A DNA stretch of 64,000 nt, taken from assembly GCA_004369045.1 (NCBI GenBank), contig ML213504.1:1846894-1910893 (forward strand). The letters are read 5' to 3'. The position numbers were made by a program, and so were the translations under genes. This stretch comes from Heliocybe sulcata (Eukaryota > Basidiomycota > Agaricomycetes > Gloeophyllales > Gloeophyllaceae). Each line of letters begins with the position of its first letter. Position 1 is the stretch's first letter. Under the pieces are notes generated by a model, which was given only the letters and a program-made list of their open reading frames with translations, searched no databases and was not told where the DNA came from. Shown here in pieces: positions 10,459 to 21,602 of the stretch.

Positions 10459-11307
10459 GCAATTTAACGCACTGGATTTGACGTATCTATCATAGCGAAC
10501 GCGGCTGGATGCACTGTATATTATAATCTTCTGTTGAGAGCAATGCGGTATACGACGCGATCTTGGGCCCTATCACGTCGTTTAACGATTCCCCCTGCAA
10601 ATTCAACTTCAATTTCAAAGGTGATGCAGTTCTATCTAGCATTAGGACGTACTGATTGGGTTATGAAACCGCTCCAATGCAACTACAGCATCGCCATCGG
10701 AAGGAGTCCTATGCACAGGCCCATTGGAATGAACTCGTGTGCATCAAGTCACATTGGCAATGGCTCTGTAAAGCTAGATACCTACCAAAGCTTTGGTATA
10801 CCTGTGAATCGGAAGATACGAGGATGTTCGCTACTAGCTTGGCTATCAACCCTGACAGCGCCGGAACAAACTGGCCTTTAGGTGTCGATAGAACTAGCAT
10901 AGGAGCGTCAAGCCACGGGTGCGCCAGAATAAGGCGTAGGGATTGAAGTAGATACATGTAAGTAGACACTCAAGAATGTTCAATTCACGTTACCCGGCTT
11001 CAAGAACTCATACGAAAACGTTTTGGACATATGAGATCGGACTCATCATGATGTATAGCGGGCACGCACGATCAGGTATTCCCTTGCAGTGGATATTGCA
11101 ATGCCAGGTCAACATGCCAGTTCCTTCGGGAGTACGGCATACAATGCAAGTCCACCGGTGAGAGAGGTCGTCGAAATCCAATGCATCTGGGACCCATAAT
11201 CGTCCACACAGCTAATCTCCCGCGCCTGCTTTAGACGCCCATGTCATGATGCGGAACGGAAGATACAATAATCACGAGCGCTGCGGGCATCAGCGAGTAC
11301 CTTTCGG
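10459..11307. other. Intergenic stretch upstream of PEX12
   Basis: About 850 bp. One open frame at 10656-10946 is rich in Trp, His and Tyr but has no recognisable family and no start context I trust. The PEX12 promoter should lie at the right end. No repeats or RNA genes were recognised. Confidence 0.35.
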
Positions 11308-12703
11308 ATGGAGTTCTTCAATAACGTCGGGGGCGACTCTCTGAAGCCCTCTCTCTTCGAGCTTGTTGCTCAGGAGCAACTCCGAGATCTGCTTCAGCCC
11401 GCCCTCAAGTACGTGTTGTCGGTGGGTGGCTTAGGCTGTACGGGCACGCGATTTAGTAGTCTAAAGGAGACCAACGTCTAGGTATTCGCGCAACGATACC
11501 CAAGGTATCTGTTGCGTGTAGTAAACCGTCATGAGGAGTTCTATGCCTTCATAATGCTGTTCATAGAGCGGCATTACCTCCGCACGCATAGTACGCACGT
11601 CCGCTATTTTCGACACTGACAATGGAACTCATGATGCTACAGATGCCTCCTTCGCCGAGAACTTCTACGGGATGAAACGCAGAAGAAGACCATTGATAGA
11701 ACCGGAGAGAGCCAAGGCGGCTGTAGGAGGCGTTTTAGAGGAAGAGAAGTTGCGTGGTCGTGAAACATGGAGGTCACTCGTCTTCCTGGTGCGTGTATCA
11801 TTCTATTCCACTTTAGCCTATATCACTCTGATGCACGATGATTCAGGTAGGTCTCCCATACCTCCGATCGAAAGCGCAAGATTACTACGAAGACCTGGGA
11901 GGAGGTATCGACCCCGACATATTGGACGAGAACGCGAATAGCCGGCAAATCCGCGCTCTGACAGATCAGGTTTGTATCTGTATGTTCCAGCTAGACATCC
12001 ACTGAACCGTGAAATACAGAGCTTCAGGGGTCGATGCCGGAGGGCCTTCAAAGCGGCATACCCCTGGCTAAACATGACTTGGGAACTATGGCTACTGGTC
12101 TTCGATGTAGCGTATCTCTTTGACCGCACGCCCTTTTATCGGCCGTGGTTATCATGGATAGGTGTTGATCTGCGTCGCTTAGGCATGGATGACTATGTAT
12201 GAGTGATCTTCCTTGCATCATGACGTTTTGCTGATAGTCTACTCTTGATCCAGCGTGAAGCTGCTCTGGCTGCTCAGCGGACCCTGGACTCACCATCACG
12301 CCAAAGGAGCGTGTTGTCCATGATTCGAAGGGTACTTCTCAGGTCGCCACGACTTCTGCTCGACTCATTGAAAGTCGCTCTGCCTCTGGCGATATTCTTT
12401 GTCAAGTTTCTAGAATGGTGGTATTCACCGTCGTCTCCAGCGCGGTCCCTCATGGCATCGCCTCTCGGGCCTCCAGTTCCTCCGCCGAAGTTACTACCGC
12501 CTCATCCGAAGGGACTACAGATCGACGGCACTCAGTACGGCCGTTGTCCGTTGTGCAAGGGAGCCATTGCCAACGCCACGGCACTGCCGTCGGGGTATGT
12601 ATTCTGCTATCGATGTGCCTATGAGCAGGTACAGAAGGACGGCAGGTGTCCCGTTACGTTCCTTCCGGCGCGGTTATGGGAGTTGAGAAAAGTTCTGGTC
12701 TGA
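11308..12703 (+). CDS. PEX12: Peroxin-12, RING subunit of the peroxisomal ubiquitin ligase
   Basis: Pex12 forms a membrane E3 ligase with Pex2 and Pex10 that ubiquitinates the import receptor Pex5. Exons 11308-11421, 11482-11590, 11643-11788, 11847-11969, 12020-12196 and 12254-12703 join in phase to 372 residues, typical for fungal Pex12. The start [19 protein letters not shown] and the segments [19 protein letters not shown] and [15 protein letters not shown] are family hallmarks. Hydrophobic membrane segments lie in the centre and before the RING ([15 protein letters not shown]). The C-terminal RING-like domain reads [18 protein letters not shown], then GRCPVT. It has fewer zinc ligands than a canonical RING, as expected for Pex12, which binds a single zinc. 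All introns are GT-AG, 50-60 nt. Confidence 0.97.
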
Positions 12704-13104
12704 TGATCGTTCTGGATGTTATAGTTGGCACACACGTTCGTTGCGTCGTATCCCCTGTCCGTTATAGCGTAGCGCACTCGCGGACTCGGAAATAACTATC
12801 GCTGGATATTGCACACAGGATTGCGGGGTGAGGCGGAGAAGTCGTCTCTCTGGCTGAAGGAGGGGAGAATCTGAATGTGACTGCCTCCTCAACTGAGCGA
12901 ATATCAGACGAGTTATGTACGGCGACTGCCTTTCTGGGCACGTGCGTCGTACCGAGATCTAGATGAGACGCGGACGGCCCGTTCAGAACATGGCAAGAAT
13001 CCTCTTAGCCTTCTGGCTTCGCCTTTCTTCATGCTCCGCCGTATTTCTTTGACTTTACCCTCGTATAAACTCTTTGTTCTCTGCATCGACGTCTGGAGTA
13101 AGCG
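12704..13104. other. PEX12-PHO81 intergenic region
   Basis: About 400 bp between the PEX12 stop and the PHO81 start. It should hold the PEX12 3' end and the PHO81 promoter. I did not recognise a Pho4-type box with confidence. Nothing else is seen. Confidence 0.4.
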
Positions 13105-16100
13105 ATGAAGGTGTGTTTGCTCCGAGAGAGGCCCAGTATTCGATTTACTAAAGCTTCCGTAGTTCGGCAAGCAGATCCAAGCGAACCAGATACCGGGCTG
13201 GTCAGCCTATTACCTGGATTACAAGGCGCTCAAGAAAATTATCTCAGTCGTCACGTCAAAGTCACAGGAGACGACAGACTCAGCCGGAATCTTGGCCTCT
13301 TCAGTCAGACCGACAGATCTATTCCATCGAGCTGCGTCAACCCCAGAAACACCCAGCGGACTTGCGCAACAAGAGCCCGGACACGTCTTCACCACCGAAT
13401 TCTCTGCCCCATCGATTATATCGACCTTGGGGCTCGAGGAAGACAGAGGTCCTGATTTCCAAGCCCACAAGGCCGCATTTTTCTTCAAACTCGAGCGCGA
13501 GCTCGAAAAGGCACGAGTATCGCTCCTCTTCCGATGATTCTCTTGACTAAGACAAGAGATCAGATCAATGCATTTTACCTCCAGAAGGAAGCAGAACTCA
13601 GGCTCAGGCTGGAGACTTTACTAGCGAAGCGCAGGGCCGCCGCAATGCGCGTCCTGCCCGACACCGACAGTGATAACATTCACAATCACGTCGAATGGAT
13701 AGCGGTTCAGGAGGGCTTCCGCCTTCTTGAGCGAGATCTCGAAAAGCTGCAGGTATAAAGCTCGACTGTCCAGATTGCCCGCTCATGCAAATATGGTGCT
13801 CTCCAGCAATTTATCGAGATAAACGCTATAGGCTTTCGGAAGATTCTCAAGAAATGGGATAAGCGGTCTAAGTCTAGCACGAAAGAGCTGTATCTGGCTC
13901 GTCAAGTGGATGTGCAGCCAGTCTTCAACCGACAGGTCAGTTATTTCCCTCTGCCTGGCTTCGGCAACATGTTCATCAACGTCTCTATAGTTGATCTCGG
14001 AGATGTCCGATACAGTCGCTGCGTGTCTTTTGGATATAACCGACTTATCCACCGGCTTGACGGTCGAACGACCTGCTGCGGACGATATCGTATTTACTCA
14101 TCAGTTCGCGGTTGAGGGGACCCCAGGATTGGGACCCTTCCGGGATCTCGAGAGTAATTTGCGTAAAGCAGTAGCGAACTCCGACACCGAGGCTATCAGG
14201 GAAATCGTCCGTTATTCGGATACACTCTCCCAGCAGCAGGTCGGCAAGACCAATGTGACGCGAATACTTTGGAAGGCCGTCATCGACGCACCCCCTGATC
14301 TTGCCGACCTCATCATGTCCTGTGCCACGAATCAATTTGACTTCCAATTCGTGGACGATATTAACGGAAGGACCTGTCTCCACGAAGTCGCCATTGCCGG
14401 TATATTGCGTCTTGTCGGCATATGCTTGGACCATGGTCTTCAACCAAATAAGGCAGATGTTTACGGGCGTTCAGCTCTCCATTATGCTTGTATGAACGGC
14501 CATGCTGAAGTATGCCGGCAGCTTCTGGATGCTGGATTGGACCCATTCGCATTGGATAGGGACAATTACAGCCCTCTTGTCTACGCCATCCTGAGCGGCA
14601 ATGTCGACTGCGTTCGGGCCTTGCTGGATATTGGTCATGTCCAGATCGAGTCGGAGGCGCAGGGTGACCTAATGCCGTTGTCGCTTGCCAGTCAAGCTGG
14701 ATATGTTGACATCGTGCTACTGTTACTCCAAAATCGCGCTAGAAGTCTACCGAACACCAATGGCGAGTATCCCATACACCTCGCTGCTCGAGCTGGTCAT
14801 GCAACCGTCGTCCGGCATCTGTTAAGTCTCGATGGCTGGGACACGCCAGATAAATACAGCGAGTGGACACCTCTGTTCCATGCCGCCCGCTATGGCCATG
14901 ACTCGTGCATAGCAGTGCTCTTAGAGGCTGGTGTACGAGTGGATCACCTTGACGAGTCGGGTAATATGGCCGTCCACTACTCTGCTTGGTACGGATACGA
15001 GGACTGCGTCGACCGGCTCTTGGATGCCGCTACACGATTACCCATTAGCATGGAAGCGCAGATTCTATTGGGTCGGTCCCCTCCATCTTCAGGGAGTCAC
15101 TCTCAACCCATGGAGACGGATATCGATATGATTCCTTCGCTGTCGCTGCCACCTCCTATTATGCCGTATCGCATATATGGTCATAACTATTTGGATAAAA
15201 ACTGCCTGGTCCAGGTTTCCATCGGTCACTTCTTCTCCAGGTACAGTGAATGCTCTCGGCAACCCAGCGCGGCCGTACGACTAGACGCTCGTCTGGGTGG
15301 GGCTCAGCCAAAGGACCGACACGCTCTTGCATCCTCCTTCTTGAAGCTGGTCATGACCTCCGCTACCGATATAAGTACGGCACCCTTCAGTCTAGCGCTG
15401 CCAGTGAAGGTGGAAGAAATGGAAGTGTTCACATTCCAGGTGCCCTCAATGGACGCCTTACGACTGGAGTTCTCTATCTGTCCTAACTTCGGCACCAAGA
15501 CAATAGCAAGAGCTGTTGCTTTACCATTCGCACTGTCTGGAGCGGACAACAGCCAGCCCTTCATGCTACCCATACTTGATCACCGTCTACAAGTAATTGG
15601 GGAGGTAACGACCGTTCGTACTGTCTGCATGCCTACTTTTAACCGGTTGTATGTAGATGTCCTTCGAGGTGAACATGATCACGCCTTTCAGGGGCGTACA
15701 ATTAGAGGTCGGTGGTGCCATCGAGACGTACTGGAAGTCTCTAGCGCCGTCGGCGTCAAATCCGCTCTCGCCAAGGTCTGGACTACAAGTTTCTTTCAGA
15801 CCACCAGGTTCGACGCATACATCGCCGTCTACGCGTTCTGTTGTTGGACAGAGTGGTCATACCTCGACTACGTCATCCGTCACTGGGCCTCACATGCACG
15901 TAACAGTGCAAGTCACACGGGACTTACACCCAGTGGTGTACGATGACTGGAAGTTGCCGGTGGAAGAGTATGAATTAGGGGTGTCCGATTTGACCCTAAC
16001 TCAATTCGAGGCATTAGCCAAGCGCCTAAATCGGAGGCTCGAAGATCCTAATGCTGCCCTCAGTACACAAGGCTGGCAGGAGCTCCTACAAGGATCGATG

Positions 16101-16841
16101 TGCTCGCTGGAGAATCTAATGCAGGTTCGTTACCAGCCTTCTGTGAATGTCTCGGCGTCTTATCTCTTTTAGGTCTTACCATTCGGCTTTGGGCTGAGCG
16201 TCGATGTTGCTTACCCACCAGATACCATTCGGAAACGGCACTTCCTTCATAATCGAATAGGTCTGAACGAGGCCGTGGATAGTATCCTCCGCACTATCTA
16301 CCACACTTCCTCTATGGCCGAGAGCGCCTTCGGCAGGCGGAGATTCGTTTTCATGTCTTCTTCGCCTGATGTCTGTTCGTCATTGAACTGGAAACAGCCT
16401 AATTGTGAGCTATTCGTGTATCTGAGGAGACCTGTTACTAACAGATTGGAAGATCCCGTTTTCTTTGTCTCGCAATGTGGCAAAACTGCCACTCACGCAA
16501 GCCCCACAACGTTAACCATGCACGACGCAGATGATCGCCGTCTATCTAATCTAGGCGCCGCTGTCGAGTTCGCGAAGTCGAACAACCTCCTGGGAGTTTG
16601 CCTTGATGCCCAGCTACTGGTGAGCCTCGTGTACTCTTAATGAGCGGTTCTCACTTACGTTATACAGGCACGGGTCCCGTCTTTGATTCAAGGGATAAAG
16701 GACCTAGGCTTATTGGTTGGCACTTATGGATCCCCAGAAGGATTAGCCAGCCTGTCGGCCATAGTAGGTGCCAGGCCGCTACTCGACGCCGTCCTGCAGG
16801 ACGGCGTACTGAACTTTATGGGACACACCGCCACATCATGA
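13105..16841 (+). CDS. PHO81: PHO81-like SPX-ankyrin-GDPD protein (CDK inhibitor)
   Basis: Pho81 couples phosphate status, sensed by its SPX domain, to inhibition of the Pho85 cyclin-dependent kinase. Exons: 13105-13110, 13163-13510 (or 13516), 13564-13752, 13807-13935, 13991-15604, 15657-16124, 16173-16619 and 16668-16841, about 1,124 residues. The first coding exon is two codons, and intron removal gives MKFGKQIQANQIPGWSAYYL, the SPX start. SPX continues with FFFKLERELEK and INAFYLQKEAEL. Ankyrin repeats follow (GRTCLHEVAIAG, GRSALHYACMNGHAEVC, GEYPIHLAARAGHATVV, WTPLFHAARYGHDSC). The C-terminal third is GDPD-like (VTVQVTRDLHPVVYDDW, VDVAYPP). Intron 2 is ambiguous: a GC donor at 13511 restores the canonical ELEK-INAF junction, while a GT donor at 13517 adds two residues. 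Convergent with the ABC transporter. Confidence 0.93.
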
Positions 16842-16941
16842 TATCTACTAAGTATGTCTAATCTATGGTAAATTATAGAATGATACAGTATAATAGGCAT
16901 ACATGCAGGCAATGTTGTACAAATATAGGGTGGATGGTAGT

Positions 16942-19619
16942 CTATATCGATGCATGGTGCAGAGCAGCGTACGCGCCCTTGCGATCTAAGAGTTCCTGGT
17001 GAGTTCCAAACTCTACTATAGTCTAAAGAAGGAGGTATATCAGTTTGGACTATGAGTCGAGAAGCAGAATCAACTGACCCCATTCTGCATGTATGCTATT
17101 TTATCCGCTCTGCGGGCCGTCGATAGCCGATGTGTAATGAAGACAACGGTCTTCGTGCGCCCCTTGAGACTGCAAGAGACCTTCTCTACTGTGTCGAACG
17201 TTCTGTTCTGTGCATGAGCGTCCAACGAGGACGTCTGAAACGTGCATCAGTGATGAGTACATATCTTTGATGCCAGAACTTGACTTACGGGTTCATCGAG
17301 CACAAGGAGATCTACTTCAGACCGATCGGCTCTCATAAACGCTCGCGACAGCGCTATATGCTGCCACTGGAGACGCATGTCAGCATATGATGGGCACACC
17401 ACGATGGATACACATGCCTCTCCACCAGACAGGCCATGGTGCGTCGATGACGGCCAGGGTTGCAAGCCTGGCATTTGCGGATAGGACGAGTCCGAACCAC
17501 TTGCGTCGAGCCGCGCCTTCAGCCGCCGCGGGAGGGCATCCACAATGTGACTAGCACCAGCCATCTTCACCGCGCGGTGGATCTCGGCATGGTTGTACAG
17601 GTGCTCGACATACCCCACCCCTACGTTCTTCGCGACGGACGCATTAAACTTCGAAAATCCTTGGAAGATGGTCGACAAGTGTCGGTGATACTCGTCTGGA
17701 TCGTACCGCCGGATGTCGACGTCGTTCACTAGGAGTTCACCGGAATCGAAGTCCAGAATCCGCGTGAGGATCTGCGCGAGAGTGGATTTGCCTGAGATTA
17801 ACGCTGACGTTAGCTTGCCAGGCGGTGCATTAATATAATGAAGTATACTAACCGGATCCATTATGCCCGACTGCGCACGAGGGAGATATGAATGATGAGC
17901 GGATTCTAGCGGTAGATTAATTAAAGGAACGCAGAGGCGTACCTATGGCGAGCCGTTCTCCTGGTTCGAGCTTGAAGCTGACACCTTTGAGCGCGGGTTC
18001 CATGCTTCCAGGATATGTGTACGTCAAGTTCCTTGCGTTCAATAATTAGTCGACACCAACAAGTCGCTTCGGTGGATTTACCTGCCTTGCCTCGATTCTC
18101 ATGCCCCTGGACAGGGGGAGGTAGGGAACAGCCCTGCCCTTGGCAGGCATCAAACGGGGGCGAATGTCCATGGCTGCAGAGAACGCTCCCATTAGGAAGA
18201 CGCTTTGCAGGAGCATTCGGGCGGTCGTCATTAATTCACGTAGGGTAAAGACCAGCCCCTGCACGGAATTTCGGTAGAAAGCCACGGACCCAAGGGATCC
18301 GCCGGAGGATTGAAGCATCAAGAGCAAGGGTATCTGCAATCGAGAAATTTGCGAGTTAGCACAATATGCACGCATCCCACACTCTGTGCCACGAACATTT
18401 TGAGAGACGGCCAGAATGTCCGCGAGGCTCAACTGCAATTGAGCGAAGAGCGACGAGAAACTGAGCTCCTTGAATGGATCCGAGTCTAGTTCTTCGAGAC
18501 CAAGTATAGTTCTCCGCGCATTGTCCCAACAGCGCAGTATCCACGGGCCCAGGCCAAAGGCTAGAATTTCTCGCCGATGAGTCTCGCTGTATGCCAGATT
18601 GCGCATCTTTTCCAGTTTCGCAGCGGCTGCAGCTTCTTGAGGGCTGTACAGGTCATCGCTATCCGGCCTAGAGCACATGCGAAGCCAGGTGACGATGTGG
18701 GGGAACAGAACGATGACGGCCGTCAGAAGTAAAATGAATGAGTGACTGGGGGATGTGCGAGCCAGCGAGTAAATTATGAAGACATGGGACGCCACTTCGC
18801 AAATGAGGCTGAGTATGCGTACGATGTCCAAAGGGGACAATAGGCCGAAACCCCCGGCGCCGGACTGCGCAAAGGAACGAACGAAGAGATCGGATTCATG
18901 CACGACATCACGAACAAGCGGATCAGAAAGGGTGGGAATGTCCAGCTGCAGCTGCAGCTGCATCTGTCGATGCTCTACCTCGAGACGAGCCGAATTGTAG
19001 ACCACTTTTTCGGTAGAGTTGCTGGATACATGTCATATGATTGAGGTTAGTGCCTTTGCCACACGGTCAAGAAGATGCCCGTACATGAGCGAATCCAAGA
19101 CGCTCTCCACAATCATTCTAGAAAACTCCCTGCCGAGGAGCCAAGGCAACTGTTTCATATCGAAACGCCCAGTAGAGAAGGCTGTCTGAATCTTTGATAG
19201 ATACGCATAACATTAATGACATTCAAATTCGTTCCACAGTAAGTTACGGACATTACCTCATTTATGATCAGAGCCTGGGAATATCCCCTTAGCGCCGGGA
19301 AGGCGCCCCTCGCTATATTGAGCGACAGGAGAACCAGTGCCCGAAGTCTGTGGCGTCCCCAAACCATTCGGAGCACCTTGGGGGTGGCCTCTTTGGCAAT
19401 GTCGATGGCCAGCCTGACATTGCGGACTGTAAGATTCCTTCGACCGCCTGGGGTCAGAAGGAGGCCTTTGGAACCGGGAACAGCTCGAGAAGCTAGCCAA
19501 GCATCGAAAGTCGATTCATGCGTTCGCATTGGAGGGTGCTCCTTGCGACCAGCTGGAGGTAGAAGCTTTTGCAGCGAGGACTGCAAGGCAAGGTGGAGGA
19601 ACCAGGGATGGCCGTTCAT
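16942..19619 (-). CDS. ABC half-transporter (one TM domain plus one ATPase domain)
   Basis: This is an ATP-driven membrane exporter-type half molecule; the substrate is unknown. Ten exons in gene order: 19257-19619, 19085-19191, 18397-19021, 18086-18333, 17943-18031, 17853-17870, 17418-17791, 17289-17366, 17079-17234 and 16942-17022. They join in phase to 712 residues. Hydrophobic segments lie in the first half (IVRILSLICEVASHVFIIYSL, then SFILLLTAVIVLFPHIV). The ATPase domain has a full motif set: Walker A GHNGSGKST, signature LSGGEWQ, Walker B VDLLVLDEP, D-loop SSLD and H-loop THRLS. Walker A is assembled from three exons, one of 18 nt. Two introns (18032-18085 and 17367-17417) need GC donors to restore EARNLTYTYP and LSGGEWQHIALSR. 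The 63-nt intron 18334-18396 has no stop in frame. Shares an upstream region with GTP cyclohydrolase. Confidence 0.92.
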
Positions 19620-20156
19620 GAGCGGTATTTAAGTAGTGTCGGTCAGGCAGAGGCCCGTTAAATGTCGAGCACCGCCTTATAAGAAAAAAGCGGAGACCCC
19701 AAAGATGATATGCTCCACGTCATGAAACCCGTTATTGTTCACAAGCCAGACCATTCAGAGTGAGATCCGGCAGGATACATTCAGGCCGACGGGCGATATA
19801 TCTGGTATGAGCGTACCGACACAGACTGAGACGAAACATATCGCGTGGAGACACCGGAAATAGGATGCGTCGGATGTGCTGCAGGAGAGCGCAGCGCCAG
19901 CACAGCCCTCTCATGCATCAACAACCTTGATCCACCACTCTCAACGCCATTCACATATCCGCAAAAGGAGACAATGTTCTGCCCCTCAGGTTCCCCGCCA
20001 CTGTGGCGCGGTGATTCCCTTCCAGGTTACCCTTTCGGGAACTCACACGTGCTATGGCCGTGCAGCCTGTGCATCCACAAACGACCACTTCTCTCCCTCA
20101 CATCGGTCGCTGCCGTCGCTGCCGTAAATTCCCTGGCCTTTTTCTCGCTGTGTGAG
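19620..20156. promoter_or_regulatory. Divergent upstream region, ABC transporter / GTP cyclohydrolase
   Basis: These 537 bp separate two divergent start codons. An open frame runs from 19845 into the cyclohydrolase exon, but its N-terminal part lacks any family character, so I treat it as leader. No specific motif is claimed. Confidence 0.4.
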
Positions 20157-21390
20157 ATGGCATCTGGACCACACTCTCCCCACGACGCCCACCACGGCTG
20201 CCGCGGCGACGACCACAGTGCGATGCTGTCCGACAGCTTACAGCGACTTCAATTGAGGCAGCTTGAATCCGAAAACGCTGTCTCCCTCAGTGACCAGGGT
20301 GCCCACGGCGACGACGGACGGACTGCACGAGGTGATGAGCCCAGTGATGGACACCGCGACGCTGATGTCCGTGCCCTCTCAGCGGAATCAGTCCGCACAC
20401 CCGTTAGTCACCTCCTGCGCGAGGGTTACGGCTTTCGCCCGACTTCAGGAGCATCTACGCCCCTAACACCTGGCTCCGGACTCAGAGACAGCCCCCTGCC
20501 CGACCCGCACGGTTTGGGCTGGCCTGGTGAGACTCGCTGTCAATTAGTCGGTATACCCATCCACCTGATATAGCATCCGATCCTCTGTCGTAAGCTAAAT
20601 CCACTATCCTGCGTCTAAACGCAAGCCCAGCAGAGCGAGCAGCACGAGAAAAGAAAATGACTGACGCTGTCCGGACAATCCTCGAGTGCATCGGGGAAGA
20701 TCCGGACAGGGAAGGGCTCGCTCGAACGCCCGAGCGGTATGCCCAAGCTGTTATGTGGATGACGCGGGGCTACGAAGAACGTTTGGCAGGTGCCCGTCCA
20801 CTCATCAAACCGGTATCTAGCCTTTCTGAGAAATGACCGCCCGAACAGATGTCATTAACGATGCGGTGTTCGCCGAAGACCATGATGAGATGGTCATCGT
20901 GCGAGACATTGACGTTGCCAGCCTTTGTGAGCACCATCTTGTCCCCTTCATGGGTAAAGTAAGCAAGCTGGCCGCAGTATGCTATATGCGTAGTCTTGAC
21001 AAAGTTCATCTTCCCGGGATAGATCGCGATAGCCTATATCCCGAATCAGCTCGTTCTAGGCTTGTCTAAACTTGCACGTATTGCGGAAACTTTCAGTCGT
21101 CGCCTGCAAGTCCAAGAGCGACTCACGAAGCAAATCGCGATCGCTATACAAGAGGCGATCAAGCCTCGCGGTGTGGCTGTTGTCATGGAAGCGACGTGAG
21201 CGCCCTTATTACCTCTCATTAACTCTATCCATTCTGATTTTCTGACTTGTTCCTGCGCAGGCACATGTGTATGACCATGCGCGGTGTCCAGAAACCGGGA
21301 TCGATAACAGTCACTTCTTGTATGCTCGGCTGCTTCCGAACTCAACAGAAGACCAGGGAAGAGTTCCTCACGTTGATAAAAGGCAGATGA
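20157..21390 (+). CDS. FOL2: GTP cyclohydrolase I
   Basis: It converts GTP to dihydroneopterin triphosphate, the first step of folate and tetrahydropterin synthesis. Exons: 20157-20526, 20574-20589, 20626-20789, 20849-20958, 21023-21195 and 21261-21390, giving 320 residues. The catalytic core is complete: [20 protein letters not shown], zinc ligands in SLCEHH and [14 protein letters not shown], and the C-terminal [20 protein letters not shown]. The first ~120 residues are a low-complexity extension ending PDPHGLGWP, common in fungal homologues. The 16-nt second exon is bounded by gatatag and gtaagc; it keeps frame and gives [22 protein letters not shown], which looks like the linker seen in relatives. 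Skipping it with an acceptor at 20630 also keeps frame. The start at 20157 is the last plausible ATG before conserved sequence; an upstream start cannot be excluded. Convergent with THO2, 212 bp apart. Confidence 0.94.
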
Positions 21391-21602
21391 AATATTGCTG
21401 CCACGCCGCATCCTCATTTGACTCAACTCCGATTCAACTCGCTCTCAGCACGTCCACCTTGATATATCCTTATTCTTATTCCCTTCAACACGGCATCATC
21501 CGCAACGCATTCAGCAACAAACTCAACATTTGTAGCATTAGTATTACATTATTGGATATACATGTACATCAGGTTTATAGTACGCCTAGGCATCGCATTG
21601 CT

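Noticed and set aside
10656-10946. 96-codon Trp/His-rich frame upstream of PEX12
   Set aside because: No homology recognised and no neighbouring exons in phase.
19845-20156. In-frame N-terminal extension of GTP cyclohydrolase
   Set aside because: The extension has Cys/Pro/Leu-rich random composition and no targeting signal; the ATG at 20157 fits better.
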